A stretch of 16,025 nucleotides of DNA, from NCBI GenBank assembly GCA_002369295.1, contig DFDR01000175.1, positions 3,814 to 19,838 of the forward strand, read 5' to 3'. Of the stretch, positions 8,147 through 16,023 are shown piece after piece. The position numbers were made by a program, and so were the translations under genes. Numbering within the stretch: position 1 is the stretch's first letter; each line of letters begins with the position of its first letter. This stretch comes from Desulfovibrionaceae bacterium UBA3823. Its GTDB lineage: Bacteria > Desulfobacterota > Desulfovibrionia > Desulfovibrionales > Desulfovibrionaceae. The notes beneath the pieces are model-generated. The model searched no databases and was not told the DNA's origin. It was given only the letters and a program-made list of their open reading frames with translations.

Positions 8147-8694
8147 TGCTGCGTTCGGCAAGCAGGGTGTAACAATCTTCCCCTCAAAGTACTCCCATCG
8201 TCATATTGCATACCTTTTTCATCAACAACTATCGTTCTCTATATTAGGAAAAACGTTGACCGTTGTCATCGCCTGGAAATGTATTTATTTCAGCGTTGTT
8301 TTTATTCAGAGCACATGCCGTTGCAACAATTTCATAAATAAATTTTTGCAAAAACATTGCATTGATGTTTATTTTGATTTTTCCTTGATTGCTCGCAAAA
8401 CATCTGTACTATTTGAATGAAATATTGCATATGGTACTTTTTTGAAAAAGTTAGGGATGTTTCGTAATTGTCATGATATCTACGCGAGAAATATAGTTTA
8501 ATTTTTTAAATTGCAATCCTTGTTTCAATAAAAATGTTCCAGCTGTGCACTCTGCTCATCGCCATGTCGATTGTTTCGCGCGACTGCGAGAGCAATCGGG
8601 TGAATCGCCTGCAGAGGCATGCAGAGAAACAGCCACGAAGCGCTGAGGGTGCATGCGTGGTTTGCTTTGGCTTTGGACTTGCTTGGACTTGCAC
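8147..8694. other. AT-rich intergenic gap between convergent genes
   Basis: After the activator stop the composition shifts sharply to AT-rich from about 8190 to 8535, unlike any neighbouring gene, then returns toward GC-rich. It contains a 12-bp palindrome TTTTTGCAAAAA (8343-8354) and a 16-base inverted repeat ACTTTTTTGAAAAAGT (8436-8451). I see no open frame with a credible start and ribosome site, no tRNA-like fold and no promoter-to-terminator unit clear enough to call an RNA gene. Confidence 0.5.
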
Positions 8695-8729
8695 GACCAA
8701 GAGCTGAGCAGGAAGCTCAGCTCTTGGTC
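8695..8729. terminator. Perfect 14-bp hairpin downstream of menB
   Basis: GACCAAGAGCTGAG (8695-8708) and CTCAGCTCTTGGTC (8716-8729) are exact reverse complements around a 7-base loop. The hairpin begins 27 bases beyond the menB stop on the minus strand, where an operon terminator would be expected. There is no U-run on either side, so it may protect the 3' end or act with Rho instead of being a standard intrinsic terminator. Confidence 0.6.
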
Positions 8730-8756
8730 AGAAAGCAGCATCCCTCGAGGGCAGGC

Positions 8757-9578
8757 CTAGGGGAACTTGGGATAGTCGCCAAAGCGGGGCTTGCGCTTCT
8801 CGAGGAAGGCCTTGCCGCCTTCCTGCGCTTCGTCCGTCAGGTAGTAGAGCAGGGTGGCGTCGCCGGCCAGTTCCTGGATGCCGGCCTGGCCGTCGAGTTC
8901 GGCGTTGAGGCCGACCTTGATCATGCGCAGGGCCATGGGGCTCATCTCCATCATGCGTTCGGCCCAGGCCACGGCCTCGTCCTCCAGCTGGTCCAGGGGC
9001 ACCACCTTGTTGACAAGACCCATCTCCAGGGCCTCCTGCGCCGAGTACTGGCGGCAGAGGAACCAGATTTCCCTGGCCTTCTTCTGGCCGACGACGCGGG
9101 CCAGATAGCTGGCGCCGAAGCCGGCGTCGAAGCTGCCCACGTGGGGGCCGGTCTGGCCGAAGATGGCGTTTTCGGAGGCGATGGAGAGGTCGCAGACCAC
9201 GTGGAGCACGTGGCCTCCGCCTATGGCGTAGCCGTTGACCATGGCGACCACGGGCTTGGGCAGGGAGCGGATCTGCTTCTGCACGTCGAGGATGTTGAGC
9301 CTCGGCACGCCGTCCTTGCCGACGTAGCCGCCGCGGCTTTTGACGTGCATGTCGCCGCCGCTGCAGAAGGCCTTGTCGCCGGCGCCGGTCAGGAGCACGA
9401 CGTTGATGTTCGGGCATTCGCGGCAGTAGGCGAAGGCTTCGGACATCTCCTTCGTCGTGTCGGGCGTGAAGGCGTTGCGGTAGCGGGGCCGGTTGATGGT
9501 GATCTTGGCGATCCCCTCCCAGTATTCGAACTTGATCTCTTCGTACTGCCTGATGGGCTTCCATTCGCGGGTTGCCAT
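8757..9578 (-). CDS. menB: 1,4-dihydroxy-2-naphthoyl-CoA synthase, 273 residues
   Basis: MenB closes the naphthoquinone ring, converting o-succinylbenzoyl-CoA to 1,4-dihydroxy-2-naphthoyl-CoA in classical menaquinone synthesis in the cytoplasm. The crotonase-fold signatures match MenB rather than generic enoyl-CoA hydratases: CSGGD (72-76), [10 protein letters not shown] (117-126) with the oxyanion-hole glycines, [14 protein letters not shown] (140-153) with the catalytic Asp at about 151, [13 protein letters not shown] (166-178), and a KRKPRF tail. Gly at about 144 in QTGP is the residue reported for bicarbonate-dependent (type I) MenB, where other MenBs carry Asp. The length is normal. ATG 9578 has GAGGAGG 4-10 bases upstream, which excludes the longer in-frame start at 9710. 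It lies 65 bases after the menF-type gene on the same strand and is the last gene of the run. Confidence 0.96.
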   Translation of the reverse strand: MATREWKPIRQYEEIKFEYWEGIAKITINRPRYRNAFTPDTTKEMSEAFAYCRECPNINVVLLTGAGDKAFCSGGDMHVKSRGGYVGKDGVPRLNILDVQKQIRSLPKPVVAMVNGYAIGGGHVLHVVCDLSIASENAIFGQTGPHVGSFDAGFGASYLARVVGQKKAREIWFLCRQYSAQEALEMGLVNKVVPLDQLEDEAVAWAERMMEMSPMALRMIKVGLNAELDGQAGIQELAGDATLLYYLTDEAQEGGKAFLEKRKPRFGDYPKFP

Positions 9579-9643
9579 GCCATCCTCCTCAAGGGGCGGG
9601 TTGTGCGGCAGGTTGTGCGCAGGCCGGGCGGCTGGGTGCGCGC

Positions 9644-10816
9644 TCAGCCCTCCAGCCGGCCGCAGGCGGCGGAGAGCGCGGTCTTCATCTTCTGGCAGGT
9701 CTCCTGCCACTCCTTCTCCAGCGACGAGGAGGCGAGCAGGCCTCCGCCGGCGTAGAGCGCAACCGAATCCTGCGCCAGCTCCATGCAGCGCAGGTTGACG
9801 TAGAGGGCGCCCCGGCTTCCACTCCAGGGGCCAAGGAAGCCGGCGTAGTAGCGTCGCCGGCAGCCCTCCGACGCCTGGATGAAGCGTGAGGCCTCCTCCT
9901 TGGGCACGCCGCAGACGGCAGGCGTGGGATGGAGGGCCTCCGCCACCTCGGCGGGCGAAGCGCCCGCGGCCAGGGTGAAGGCAAAGTCGGTGCGCAGGTG
10001 CTGGACGGCGCCGGCCTGCGAGGACCGCGGGCCTTCGGCGGCAAGGTCCCGGCAGAAGGGGGCCAGGCGCTCCTGGATGTAGCGGGCGACGATGCCCTGC
10101 TCCTCGATGTTCTTCTCGTCCCAGGGCGCAGGATCGTCCGCCTTCTTGGTCCCGGCAAGCGCCATGGTGCGCCAGCGCCCGCCAGCGCCTGCCAGCAGGA
10201 TTTCGGGCGTTGCCCCGAACCAGACGCCCGAAGGGCCGGTGCAGGAAAGGCTGGCCATGGCCTCGGGGTAGAGGGCGCAGGCCCTGAGAAATGCCGTTCC
10301 CGGCGAAAGCCTGGCTGGCACGCGCTGGCTTCTGGCCAGCACGAGCTTGTGGAAGGCGCCTTCGCGCAGGCGCTCGTGGAAGCGGGCAAAGGCCTGGCGG
10401 TAGTCCGGCGAGGGGGGCTGGTTCAGCCAGGCCTCGGACAGCATGCCGGAAGCAGCGTCGGAAGCAGCGCCAGAACAGGCACCGGCACCGGTCTGGGAGC
10501 TCGCAGCCTGTGGCTCCAGCGTCTGCAGCGCGTCGAGCAGGGGACCTGGGCCTTCGGCAGAGATCTCTTCCTGAATGAAGACCAGTGGCTCTCTGTCCGA
10601 GCAGGCAAAGGGCGCGAGGACGAAGCCGGGGCCCCTGGCCTCGCGGAGGCTGGCGGGGGTCTGGCAGGCGCCGTCGCGCTGGCAGGCAAAGCGCAGGGGC
10701 CCGCCGGGCTCGCGCCAGCAGGCAAAGGCGCGTCCCTCCTGGACGAGCCGGTCAAGGCAGGCGGCAGCGGCGCGGGCCTCGGGGCCTGCCGGGATCTGGG
10801 TGGGGGAAAGGGTCAT
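9644..10816 (-). CDS. menF: Isochorismate synthase (MenF-type), 390 residues
   Basis: This chorismate-binding enzyme converts chorismate to isochorismate, the first committed step of the classical menaquinone route. The conserved C-terminal domain is complete: HKLVLARS with the general-base Lys at about 157, FGATPE (200-205), MALAGTK (218-224), EKNIEEQ (234-240), HLRTDF (273-278), LHPTPAVCG (295-303), [11 protein letters not shown] (320-330), and YAGGGLL (355-361). The N-terminal 130 residues are variable and end in an Ala/Ser/Gly-rich stretch (104-124). The pattern HPTPAVCG-(V/L)-P-K-E-E-A, FLGPW and LYVNLRCM looks closer to what I recall of Bacteroidetes isochorismate synthases than of E. 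coli MenF (from memory, not checked). Its ATG overlaps the stop of the upstream membrane-protein gene (ATGA), and the start has only a weak ribosome site, so translational coupling is likely. Enterobactin/salicylate-type synthases are a less likely alternative, given menB next door. Confidence 0.9.
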   Translation of the reverse strand: MTLSPTQIPAGPEARAAAACLDRLVQEGRAFACWREPGGPLRFACQRDGACQTPASLREARGPGFVLAPFACSDREPLVFIQEEISAEGPGPLLDALQTLEPQAASSQTGAGACSGAASDAASGMLSEAWLNQPPSPDYRQAFARFHERLREGAFHKLVLARSQRVPARLSPGTAFLRACALYPEAMASLSCTGPSGVWFGATPEILLAGAGGRWRTMALAGTKKADDPAPWDEKNIEEQGIVARYIQERLAPFCRDLAAEGPRSSQAGAVQHLRTDFAFTLAAGASPAEVAEALHPTPAVCGVPKEEASRFIQASEGCRRRYYAGFLGPWSGSRGALYVNLRCMELAQDSVALYAGGGLLASSSLEKEWQETCQKMKTALSAACGRLEG

Positions 10817-12561
10817 GGGCGTGGGGAACCTTGGGCGTTGCGGGGGGAAGGGGCGGATGCCGGGGAGGCGACAGGCTCTGCCGGCGGCATGAAGACGACG
10901 AAGTGCCTGGTTTCGTCTACGGCCTGCCAGCTGCGGCGCACCCGCTGGGGCACGGTGTAGCCGGCTCTGTCGTAGGCGTCGGCCTTCTCGGCGTCCATCT
11001 GGTCGCGCTCCATGAAGACCACGGCCTTTCTCGCCAGCAGGTCGCCGTAGACGGCGTCGCAGTCGGCGTTGATCTCCCAGTCGATGAGCCAGTCAGACTT
11101 GCAGGAGGGCTTGTCGCCGTTGAGGTAGTAGGCGAGGGTAAAGCCGGGCAGGGTCTTGTAGACGGGGCCGTACTTGGCGCGGAGCAGCTTCAGGTCCTCG
11201 AGCTTCTCGAGCATGAGGCGGTCCACCCTAACGCCGGCGGCCTTGGGATAGACGGTTCCGGCGTCGAAGGCGAGCTCCCCGCGCTCGAGCGGACGGACGG
11301 GGAAGGTGTAGGGCCAGTGGTAGCCTGCGCTGAACATGGCAAGCCCGCAGACCAGGGCCGTCCAGAGGGCCGTCTGGGCCCTGTGGCCGAGGCCCGCGTG
11401 CCAGAGGGCCAGCACGAAGAGCAGGGGCGTGGAAAAGAAGGCGGGAATCTTGTAGCCGCCGGAAATGGCCGTGGACCAGGAGACGAGCAGGGCCAGCCCC
11501 AGCGAGGCCGAGGCGCAGAGCAGGGGATGGGGGCGGTCCCAGAAGGCTGCGTGGCGCGCGGTGGAGGCCTTCGGCGCGAAGACCATGAGTCCGCCCGCGA
11601 GCACCAGGGTCGTGGGCCAGGCAAGGCCGTAGCCCTGCCAGGTGTGCTGGGTGCAGGCAAGCCAGATGAACCAGGCCGCGACCACGGCGATGAAGACCAG
11701 CGGAGGCGAGAGCCATTCGGGGAGTGCCGCGCCCCTGAGCCTGGCGAGTCCCCAGGGAACGAGGCAGATGGCCAAGGGCCACCAGTTCTGGTGCAGGTAG
11801 ATGCCAATGCCCGCGTCCAGGGCTTCCTTGAGGGCCAGCTGGCCTGTGGTCATGGCCTTGAAGGCCTCCCAGGCGCCGGCCTGCCAGATGGCGAAGGAAA
11901 AGGCTCCCATGCCGGCAAGCCAGGCTGCCGCGCAGATCAGGGCCTGGCGCCTGCCGTGGCAGAGCCAGAGGAAGATGCAGGCGCCCAGGGGCACCAGCGC
12001 GAAGGACTGCTTGCATAGGGCCGAGCAGGCGCAGAGCAGTCCCGCCGGCAGGGCGAGGTTCAGGGAGGCGCACCAGATGCCCGCCGAGGCGAAAAAGACG
12101 CCGTCCGCCGTGTGCCATGGCATGCAGGGGAAGCAGTGGATGCCGAAGACGAAGCCGGCGGTGGCCAGCAGCGGGAGCGGAATCCCGAGCCGGGAGAAGC
12201 TGAAGCAGCGGCCGAGGAAGAGGGCGCCGAACCAGGCGGCTGCCAGCATTTCGGCGAAGAAGCCGGCCTTGCCGGCAAGCACCTCGATGCCGTCCGGGGT
12301 GGCTGCCATCCAGAAGGCATGCCAGAAGAGCGGGAGCGAGGGCTTGATGTAGTGGAAGTCCCGGTAGGGAAACTCCCCTTGCAGGATGCGCCAGGCGTAG
12401 CCGTAGAAGTAGCCGAAGTCCGTACTGTCCATGCCGTCGGGCACGTACAGGAAGAGGTAGGCGAGGGGAACGGCGATGGCGGCTGTCCACGCCAGGCCAA
12501 GGCCTGGCAGGCCGGCCTGGCCGCTGTTCAGTCTGGCATCCAAGGCAGGCCTCCGGACCAT
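10813..12561 (-). CDS. GT-C-like multi-pass membrane glycosyltransferase (putative), 582 residues
   Basis: This is an integral membrane protein with about ten hydrophobic segments between residues 22 and 415 and a soluble C-terminal part (about 420-582). The first external loop carries clustered Asp residues (D42, D45, D48) and then PYRDFHYIKPSLPL (65-78). This acidic loop plus P-Y-R-D-F-x(4)-P-x-L-P-L is the pattern of polyprenyl-phosphate-sugar-dependent GT-C glycosyltransferases (ArnT/PMT-like), which transfer a sugar on the outer face of the inner membrane. The acceptor is unknown. Start uncertain: ATG 12561 has no ribosome site, whereas the in-frame TTG at 12543 (codon 7) has GGAGG with ideal 6-base spacing. 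The gene lies between hypD and menF and its TGA overlaps the menF ATG. No functional link to menaquinone is known to me. The C-terminus ends in a Pro/Ala/Ser-rich tail. Confidence 0.75.
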   Translation of the reverse strand: MVRRPALDARLNSGQAGLPGLGLAWTAAIAVPLAYLFLYVPDGMDSTDFGYFYGYAWRILQGEFPYRDFHYIKPSLPLFWHAFWMAATPDGIEVLAGKAGFFAEMLAAAWFGALFLGRCFSFSRLGIPLPLLATAGFVFGIHCFPCMPWHTADGVFFASAGIWCASLNLALPAGLLCACSALCKQSFALVPLGACIFLWLCHGRRQALICAAAWLAGMGAFSFAIWQAGAWEAFKAMTTGQLALKEALDAGIGIYLHQNWWPLAICLVPWGLARLRGAALPEWLSPPLVFIAVVAAWFIWLACTQHTWQGYGLAWPTTLVLAGGLMVFAPKASTARHAAFWDRPHPLLCASASLGLALLVSWSTAISGGYKIPAFFSTPLLFVLALWHAGLGHRAQTALWTALVCGLAMFSAGYHWPYTFPVRPLERGELAFDAGTVYPKAAGVRVDRLMLEKLEDLKLLRAKYGPVYKTLPGFTLAYYLNGDKPSCKSDWLIDWEINADCDAVYGDLLARKAVVFMERDQMDAEKADAYDRAGYTVPQRVRRSWQAVDETRHFVVFMPPAEPVASPASAPSPRNAQGSPRP

Positions 12562-12600
12562 AGATGCGGGAAAGCGCGGGATAGCGCGGGATACTGCGGG
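12561..12600. repeat. Four 10-bp tandem repeats before the glycosyltransferase gene
   Basis: Four consecutive 10-base units all end in GCGGG: TAGATGCGGG, AAAGCGCGGG, ATAGCGCGGG and ATACTGCGGG. They fill most of the 57-base gap between the hypD stop and the next start on the minus strand, directly in front of the ATG, where a ribosome site would normally lie. Confidence 0.8.
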
Positions 12601-12618
12601 CTGCAGGTCCAGGCTGCG

Positions 12619-13767
12619 CTAGAGGGAGTACTTGTAGTAGGCCGCGCAGCTGCCTTCGGTGGACACCATGCAGGGGCCGACGGGCTCAAGCGGGGTGCAG
12701 GCCTTGCCGAAGAGCGGGCACTGGCGCGGGGTGACGATGCCCTTGAGCACGTCGCCGCAGCGGCAGCCGGGGATCTTCGGCACCTCGCGCACCTCGACGC
12801 CGAGGCGCTGGAGGGCGTCCATGTCGGCGTATTCGGCCCGGATGCCGAGGCCGCTGGCGGGAATCATGCCAAGCCCCCGCCAGAGGGCGTCCCTGGGCTC
12901 GTAGACCTTGTCCACGAGCTCGCAGGCCCGGGGATTGCCCCGCTCGCCCACGGCCCGAGGATAGGCGTTCTCCACGCGCGGCTCCCTGTCCCTGAGGCTT
13001 TCGGCAAGCCGGCACAGGGCAAGGAGGATGTCGGCGGGCTCGAAGCCGCCGACGCAGCCGGGCACGCGCCACTGCTCTGCCAGGAAGCGGTAGGGCTCGA
13101 GGCCCGTCACCATGGCGACGTGGCCGGGCAGGAGGAAGGCATCGACCTTGCAGTCGGGATCCGAGAGCAGGGCCGTGAGCGCCGGTGGCACCAGCTTGTG
13201 CATGGGAAAGACGCAGAAGTTCCTGATGCCCTGCATGCGGGCAGCCAGCAGCGTCCCTGCCACGGCGGGCGCCGTGGTCTCGAAGCCTATGCCGAGGAAG
13301 ACGACGAGGTCGTCTGGGTTCTCGCGGGCTATGGCCAGGGAGTCCAGCGGCGAGTAGACCACCTTGACCCTGGCTCCTTCGGCAAGGGCGTGCTTGAGGC
13401 TGCGGCCGCCGGGGCCGGGAACCCTGAGCAGATCGCCGAAGGTCGCGATGATGACCCTGTCCCGGCCCGCCATTTCGATGAAGGCGGCCACTTCCGAGTC
13501 ATGGGTGACGCAGACCGGGCAGCCGGGCCCGGAAAGGTGCACGACGCCCTTGGGGAGCAGGGAGCGCAGGCCGCTCTGGAAGATGGAGACGGTGTGCGTC
13601 CCGCACACCTCCATGAATCGCATGCTCTGGCCTTCGATGCCCTCCAGCGCCCGCTCGAGGCGGGCGATGAGCCGCCGGCAGAGCTCGGGATCGTGCAGGA
13701 GCGCGTCCATGCGCTCCTGCAGGGAAGAGGCTTTGGCTTCCGTCTGGCTTTCGGTCTGCCTGTCCAT
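12619..13767 (-). CDS. hypD: Hydrogenase maturation protein HypD, 382 residues
   Basis: HypD is the [4Fe-4S] scaffold protein which, with HypC, assembles the Fe(CN)2CO unit of [NiFe]-hydrogenases in the cytoplasm. Diagnostic motifs are all present: MEVCGTHT (52-59), SGPGCPVCVT (79-88), TFGDLLRVPG (109-118), GFETTAP (161-167), LPGHV (213-217), GFEPADIL (241-248), and a cysteine-rich end with CRCGDVLKG (335-343), C350, C357, GPCMVS (364-369) and EGSCAAYYKY (371-380). Length is typical. ATG 13767 has AAGGAAGGG about 5 bases upstream. It starts 21 bases after the argC stop, so the two are probably cotranscribed. No other hyp gene or hydrogenase subunit is in the window, although hypD usually sits in a hypABCDEF cluster. 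Confidence 0.97.
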   Translation of the reverse strand: MDRQTESQTEAKASSLQERMDALLHDPELCRRLIARLERALEGIEGQSMRFMEVCGTHTVSIFQSGLRSLLPKGVVHLSGPGCPVCVTHDSEVAAFIEMAGRDRVIIATFGDLLRVPGPGGRSLKHALAEGARVKVVYSPLDSLAIARENPDDLVVFLGIGFETTAPAVAGTLLAARMQGIRNFCVFPMHKLVPPALTALLSDPDCKVDAFLLPGHVAMVTGLEPYRFLAEQWRVPGCVGGFEPADILLALCRLAESLRDREPRVENAYPRAVGERGNPRACELVDKVYEPRDALWRGLGMIPASGLGIRAEYADMDALQRLGVEVREVPKIPGCRCGDVLKGIVTPRQCPLFGKACTPLEPVGPCMVSTEGSCAAYYKYSL

Positions 13768-13788
13768 GGTAGCCCTTCCTTGTCCTGC

Positions 13789-14844
13789 CTAGGGCAGCAT
13801 GGGGGCGTGGTCTAGGCCCTCGGCCGCGTCGAGCCCGCACATGAGGTTGGCGTTGGCAAGCGCCTGGCCGGACGCGCCGCGGCAGATGTTGTCGATGGCG
13901 GAGACGACGAGCAGGCGTTTGGTCCTGGGATCGACCACGAGGCCCAGGTCGCAGAACATGCTGCCGCGGACGTTGCGCGTCTCGGGCAGGGCGCCCTTGG
14001 GCAGCACCCGTATCCAGGGCTTGTCCGCGTAGGCTTCGCAGTAGGCTTCGTGCACCTCGTCCAGCGTGGTCGAGGGATTGCTGAGCTTGGTGTAGACCGT
14101 GGTCAGGATGCCGCGGTTCATGGGCACGAGGTGGGTGTTGAAGGAGAGGGTCACGGGGCTGCCGGCAAAGCGGGAGACTTCCTGCTCTATCTCGGGGGTG
14201 TGGCGGTGCTTGCCGAGGCCGTAGGCCTTGAAGCTGTCGAAGACCTCGCAGAAGAGGGAGGTGACCACGGCCTTGCGGCCTGCGCCCGTGGTGCCGGACT
14301 TGGAGTCCACGACAATGTCCGTGGGCAGGACCAGGCCCTTGGACAGCGCGGGGTAGAGGGCGAGGATCGAGGAGGTGGGGTAGCAGCCGGGGTTGGCCAC
14401 GAGCTGGGCCTTTTTCACTTCCTCGGCGTAGAGTTCGGGCAGGCCGTAGACGGCCTTGGGCAGGAGATCCTTGCGGGTGTGCTCGACCTTGTACCAGGCT
14501 TCGTAGACGGCCGCATCGTGGATGCGGAAGTCGGCGGAGAGATCCACGACCTTGACGCCCCTGTCCACGAGCTCGCCGGCCATTTCCATGGCCTTGCCGT
14601 GGGGCACGGCGAGGAAGACCACGTCGCAGGCCTCCTTGGCCATGTCGGGATTGTAGACGCTGATGGCCAGATCGCTGCCCGGCAGCTTCTCCAGGAAGGG
14701 GTAGAAGGCGCCGAGACGCTTGCCCGACTCGGTCCGCGAACAGGCCATGGAGAGCTCCATGTGCGGATGGGTGGCGAGCAGGCGGGCCAGTTCCATGCCC
14801 GTGTAGCCGGTGATGCCGACGAGGCCGATGCGTGTCTTTTTCAT
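13789..14844 (-). CDS. argC: N-acetyl-gamma-glutamyl-phosphate reductase, 351 residues
   Basis: ArgC carries out the third step of arginine synthesis, the NADPH-dependent reduction of N-acetylglutamyl 5-phosphate to the semialdehyde, in the cytoplasm. The N-terminal Rossmann motif GITGYTGMEL is at 10-19. The catalytic cysteine is C154 in ANPGCYPTSS (150-159). DSKSGTTGAGRK (180-191), HRHTPEIEQE (213-222) and HLVPMNRGILTTVY (238-251) complete the substrate and cofactor sites. The length is as expected. The ATG at 14844 has an AAAGGG about 9 bases upstream. It is the first gene of a five-gene minus-strand run with no other arg gene nearby. Its leader holds a small hairpin at 14885-14901. No recognisable ArgR box was seen. 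Confidence 0.97.
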   Translation of the reverse strand: MKKTRIGLVGITGYTGMELARLLATHPHMELSMACSRTESGKRLGAFYPFLEKLPGSDLAISVYNPDMAKEACDVVFLAVPHGKAMEMAGELVDRGVKVVDLSADFRIHDAAVYEAWYKVEHTRKDLLPKAVYGLPELYAEEVKKAQLVANPGCYPTSSILALYPALSKGLVLPTDIVVDSKSGTTGAGRKAVVTSLFCEVFDSFKAYGLGKHRHTPEIEQEVSRFAGSPVTLSFNTHLVPMNRGILTTVYTKLSNPSTTLDEVHEAYCEAYADKPWIRVLPKGALPETRNVRGSMFCDLGLVVDPRTKRLLVVSAIDNICRGASGQALANANLMCGLDAAEGLDHAPMLP

Positions 14845-14884
14845 GAGGGGTGCCCTTTGTGTCGATGTGGGGGGTGAGGTGCCG

Positions 14885-14901
14885 CTCCTTCGGTGAAGGA
14901 G
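14885..14901 (-). promoter_or_regulatory. Small hairpin in the argC leader
   Basis: CTCCTT (14885-14890) pairs with AAGGAG (14896-14901) around a 5-base loop, 40 bases upstream of the argC start. On the minus strand a TTGACA-like hexamer lies just beyond it at 14924-14919, but no good -10 follows at the right spacing, so the promoter itself is not called. Confidence 0.3.
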
Positions 14902-14959
14902 AAAATGTTGCTGATTAATGTCAAAAGGTTACGCCGTTTTTGCGCCTTTGTTTGCACCA

Positions 14960-14992
14960 TGCCTGCACGGTGCCTGCACGGTGCCTGGTGCG
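14960..14992. repeat. 11-bp tandem repeat upstream of argC
   Basis: TGCCTGCACGG occurs twice without a gap (14960-14970 and 14971-14981) and is followed by a third, degenerate copy starting TGCCTGG at 14982. It is non-coding as far as can be seen. Confidence 0.75.
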
Positions 14993-15739
14993 TGGCGCAG
15001 ACGGCCTTGAGCTGCGCTCCGTCTGGTGCACGGGGCTCTTTCTTTTAGGAGCTTTGCGCCAAAAGCTCAAGGTAGGCGCTGTCCTGCCAGACCCTTGAAA
15101 GGCTTGCTCGCTCCCGCCGGCGATTCACCCGCTGGCCATGGCTTCCGCGCGAAATCGTCGGCCTTATGCGGGGCAGGGGGCACAGTTGGAAAATTGACGA
15201 GCTTCTTGACCAGAGGGATGGCCTGGGGATGCCGGACAAGCCGTGTTGGCCATCCGGAAGGAGTTGCCGCAGGATCCCGTTTCATCAGCTCGCCCAGTTC
15301 CTTTTGCCTCTTTTTGCCATCCGACCCGCTGCACGTGCGGCGTAGGGACTGTGGGCTTTGTGAGGAGACGACGTGGTGCGTGGCAAGGCGCATGCGTGTT
15401 TCGGAATCTGCTGATCGTCTTTCCGTCGAGTGTCTCCGGCCTAGAAGCATGTACAGGCTCGGCACTCTCGGCGACTTCGACAAGTTTCTGCCGTCCTTCC
15501 CGAATGCTTCCAGCGGGTATGCAGGACGGGCATGGCGCTCTGCCTCCGACCGGCCTGGCGGAGCTTTTCCGCCTGCGGTGGCCGGCCTTCGGCTTCAGGC
15601 GCGGATCCGTCACCGTATCCATGGGCAAGTCCGGACGCGCCAAAACCGTCTACTCAGCGGAAGCGTGCATGGCTGAGGCCAAGGCCCGCTTCGGGGCCGC
15701 GGAAAGCGGACCTAGGGGCTCGTGTGCCCCCATTCAGCA
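14993..15739. other. Stretch without a supported gene
   Basis: Several overlapping open frames exist on both strands (for example 15026-15676 plus and 15164-15643 minus). None has a ribosome site, a recognisable domain or the strong third-position G/C bias of the real genes here. The translations are rich in Arg, Pro, Ser and Cys, typical of non-coding GC-rich DNA. A 7-bp hairpin (15049-15055 with 15062-15068) lies near the left end. The stretch could be a decayed gene or insertion remnant next to the inverted-repeat element that follows, but I cannot show this. Confidence 0.4.
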
Positions 15740-15764
15740 TAAGAAATCAGGAAAAGTGACACTA
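15740..15764 (+). repeat. Left copy of a 25-base imperfect inverted repeat
   Basis: This copy matches the reverse complement of 15999-16023 at 21 of 25 positions, including a perfect 13-base core AAAAGTGACACTA (15752-15764). The hexamer CAGGCG follows directly (15765-15770) and recurs inverted at 15987-15992 by the right copy, 6 bases from its core. This is the form expected of transposon termini. Confidence 0.75.
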
Positions 15765-15998
15765 CAGGCGCGCTCTTCTGCGTAACCATATTAAATTATT
15801 GCCTTTTTGCGATCCCGTCTTTTGCCTTTCCATGTGTAGCGTTAAAATAGTGCTACTATCTTCCCTTGAACACTCTTTGAGTGGTGACCTTTAGTTTCCC
15901 AGAAATCAATCGTACCGACAAGATTTTTAGTGTGAGAGCTCCGCAATTTTCTCGCTATAAATGCATTCATCGGGCAAAGACTTTTTCGCCTGAAAGTC

Positions 15999-16023
15999 TA
16001 GTGTCACTTTTGACGAATTCTTA
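15999..16023 (-). repeat. Right copy of the 25-base imperfect inverted repeat
   Basis: The perfect core TAGTGTCACTTTT (15999-16011) is the exact reverse complement of 15752-15764. It is followed by GACGAATTCTTA, the imperfect counterpart of the left outer part. The inner CGCCTG lies at 15987-15992. Confidence 0.75.

Larger units (their letters stand above)
15740..16023. mobile_element. Possible small non-autonomous element (MITE-like) or facing ends of two insertion sequences
   Basis: About 284 bases are bounded by long inverted repeats. The core between them (about 15780-15990) is AT-rich, in contrast to the chromosomal genes, and has no open frame worth calling. Either the whole interval is one short element, or the repeats are the outer ends of two insertion sequences pointing away from each other, one to the left and one past the right edge. 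No transposase is visible in the window and no clear target-site duplication was found, partly because only two bases remain to the right. Confidence 0.5.

Noticed and set aside
8619..9755. 378-codon plus-strand open frame opposite menB
   Set aside because: menB on the other strand is unambiguous; this frame is its complement.
12112..13815. 567-codon plus-strand open frame opposite hypD and the glycosyltransferase
   Set aside because: It spans two real minus-strand genes and the gap between them, with no protein family signature.
14896..14924. Sigma-70 promoter for argC built on TTGACA at 14924-14919
   Set aside because: The hexamer is perfect, but the sequence 17 bases downstream (CTCCTT) is not a -10 element, and no alternative spacing works.
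15164..15643. Minus-strand 159-codon frame as a decayed transposase
   Set aside because: No catalytic motif or transposase-like stretch can be recognised; composition looks non-coding.
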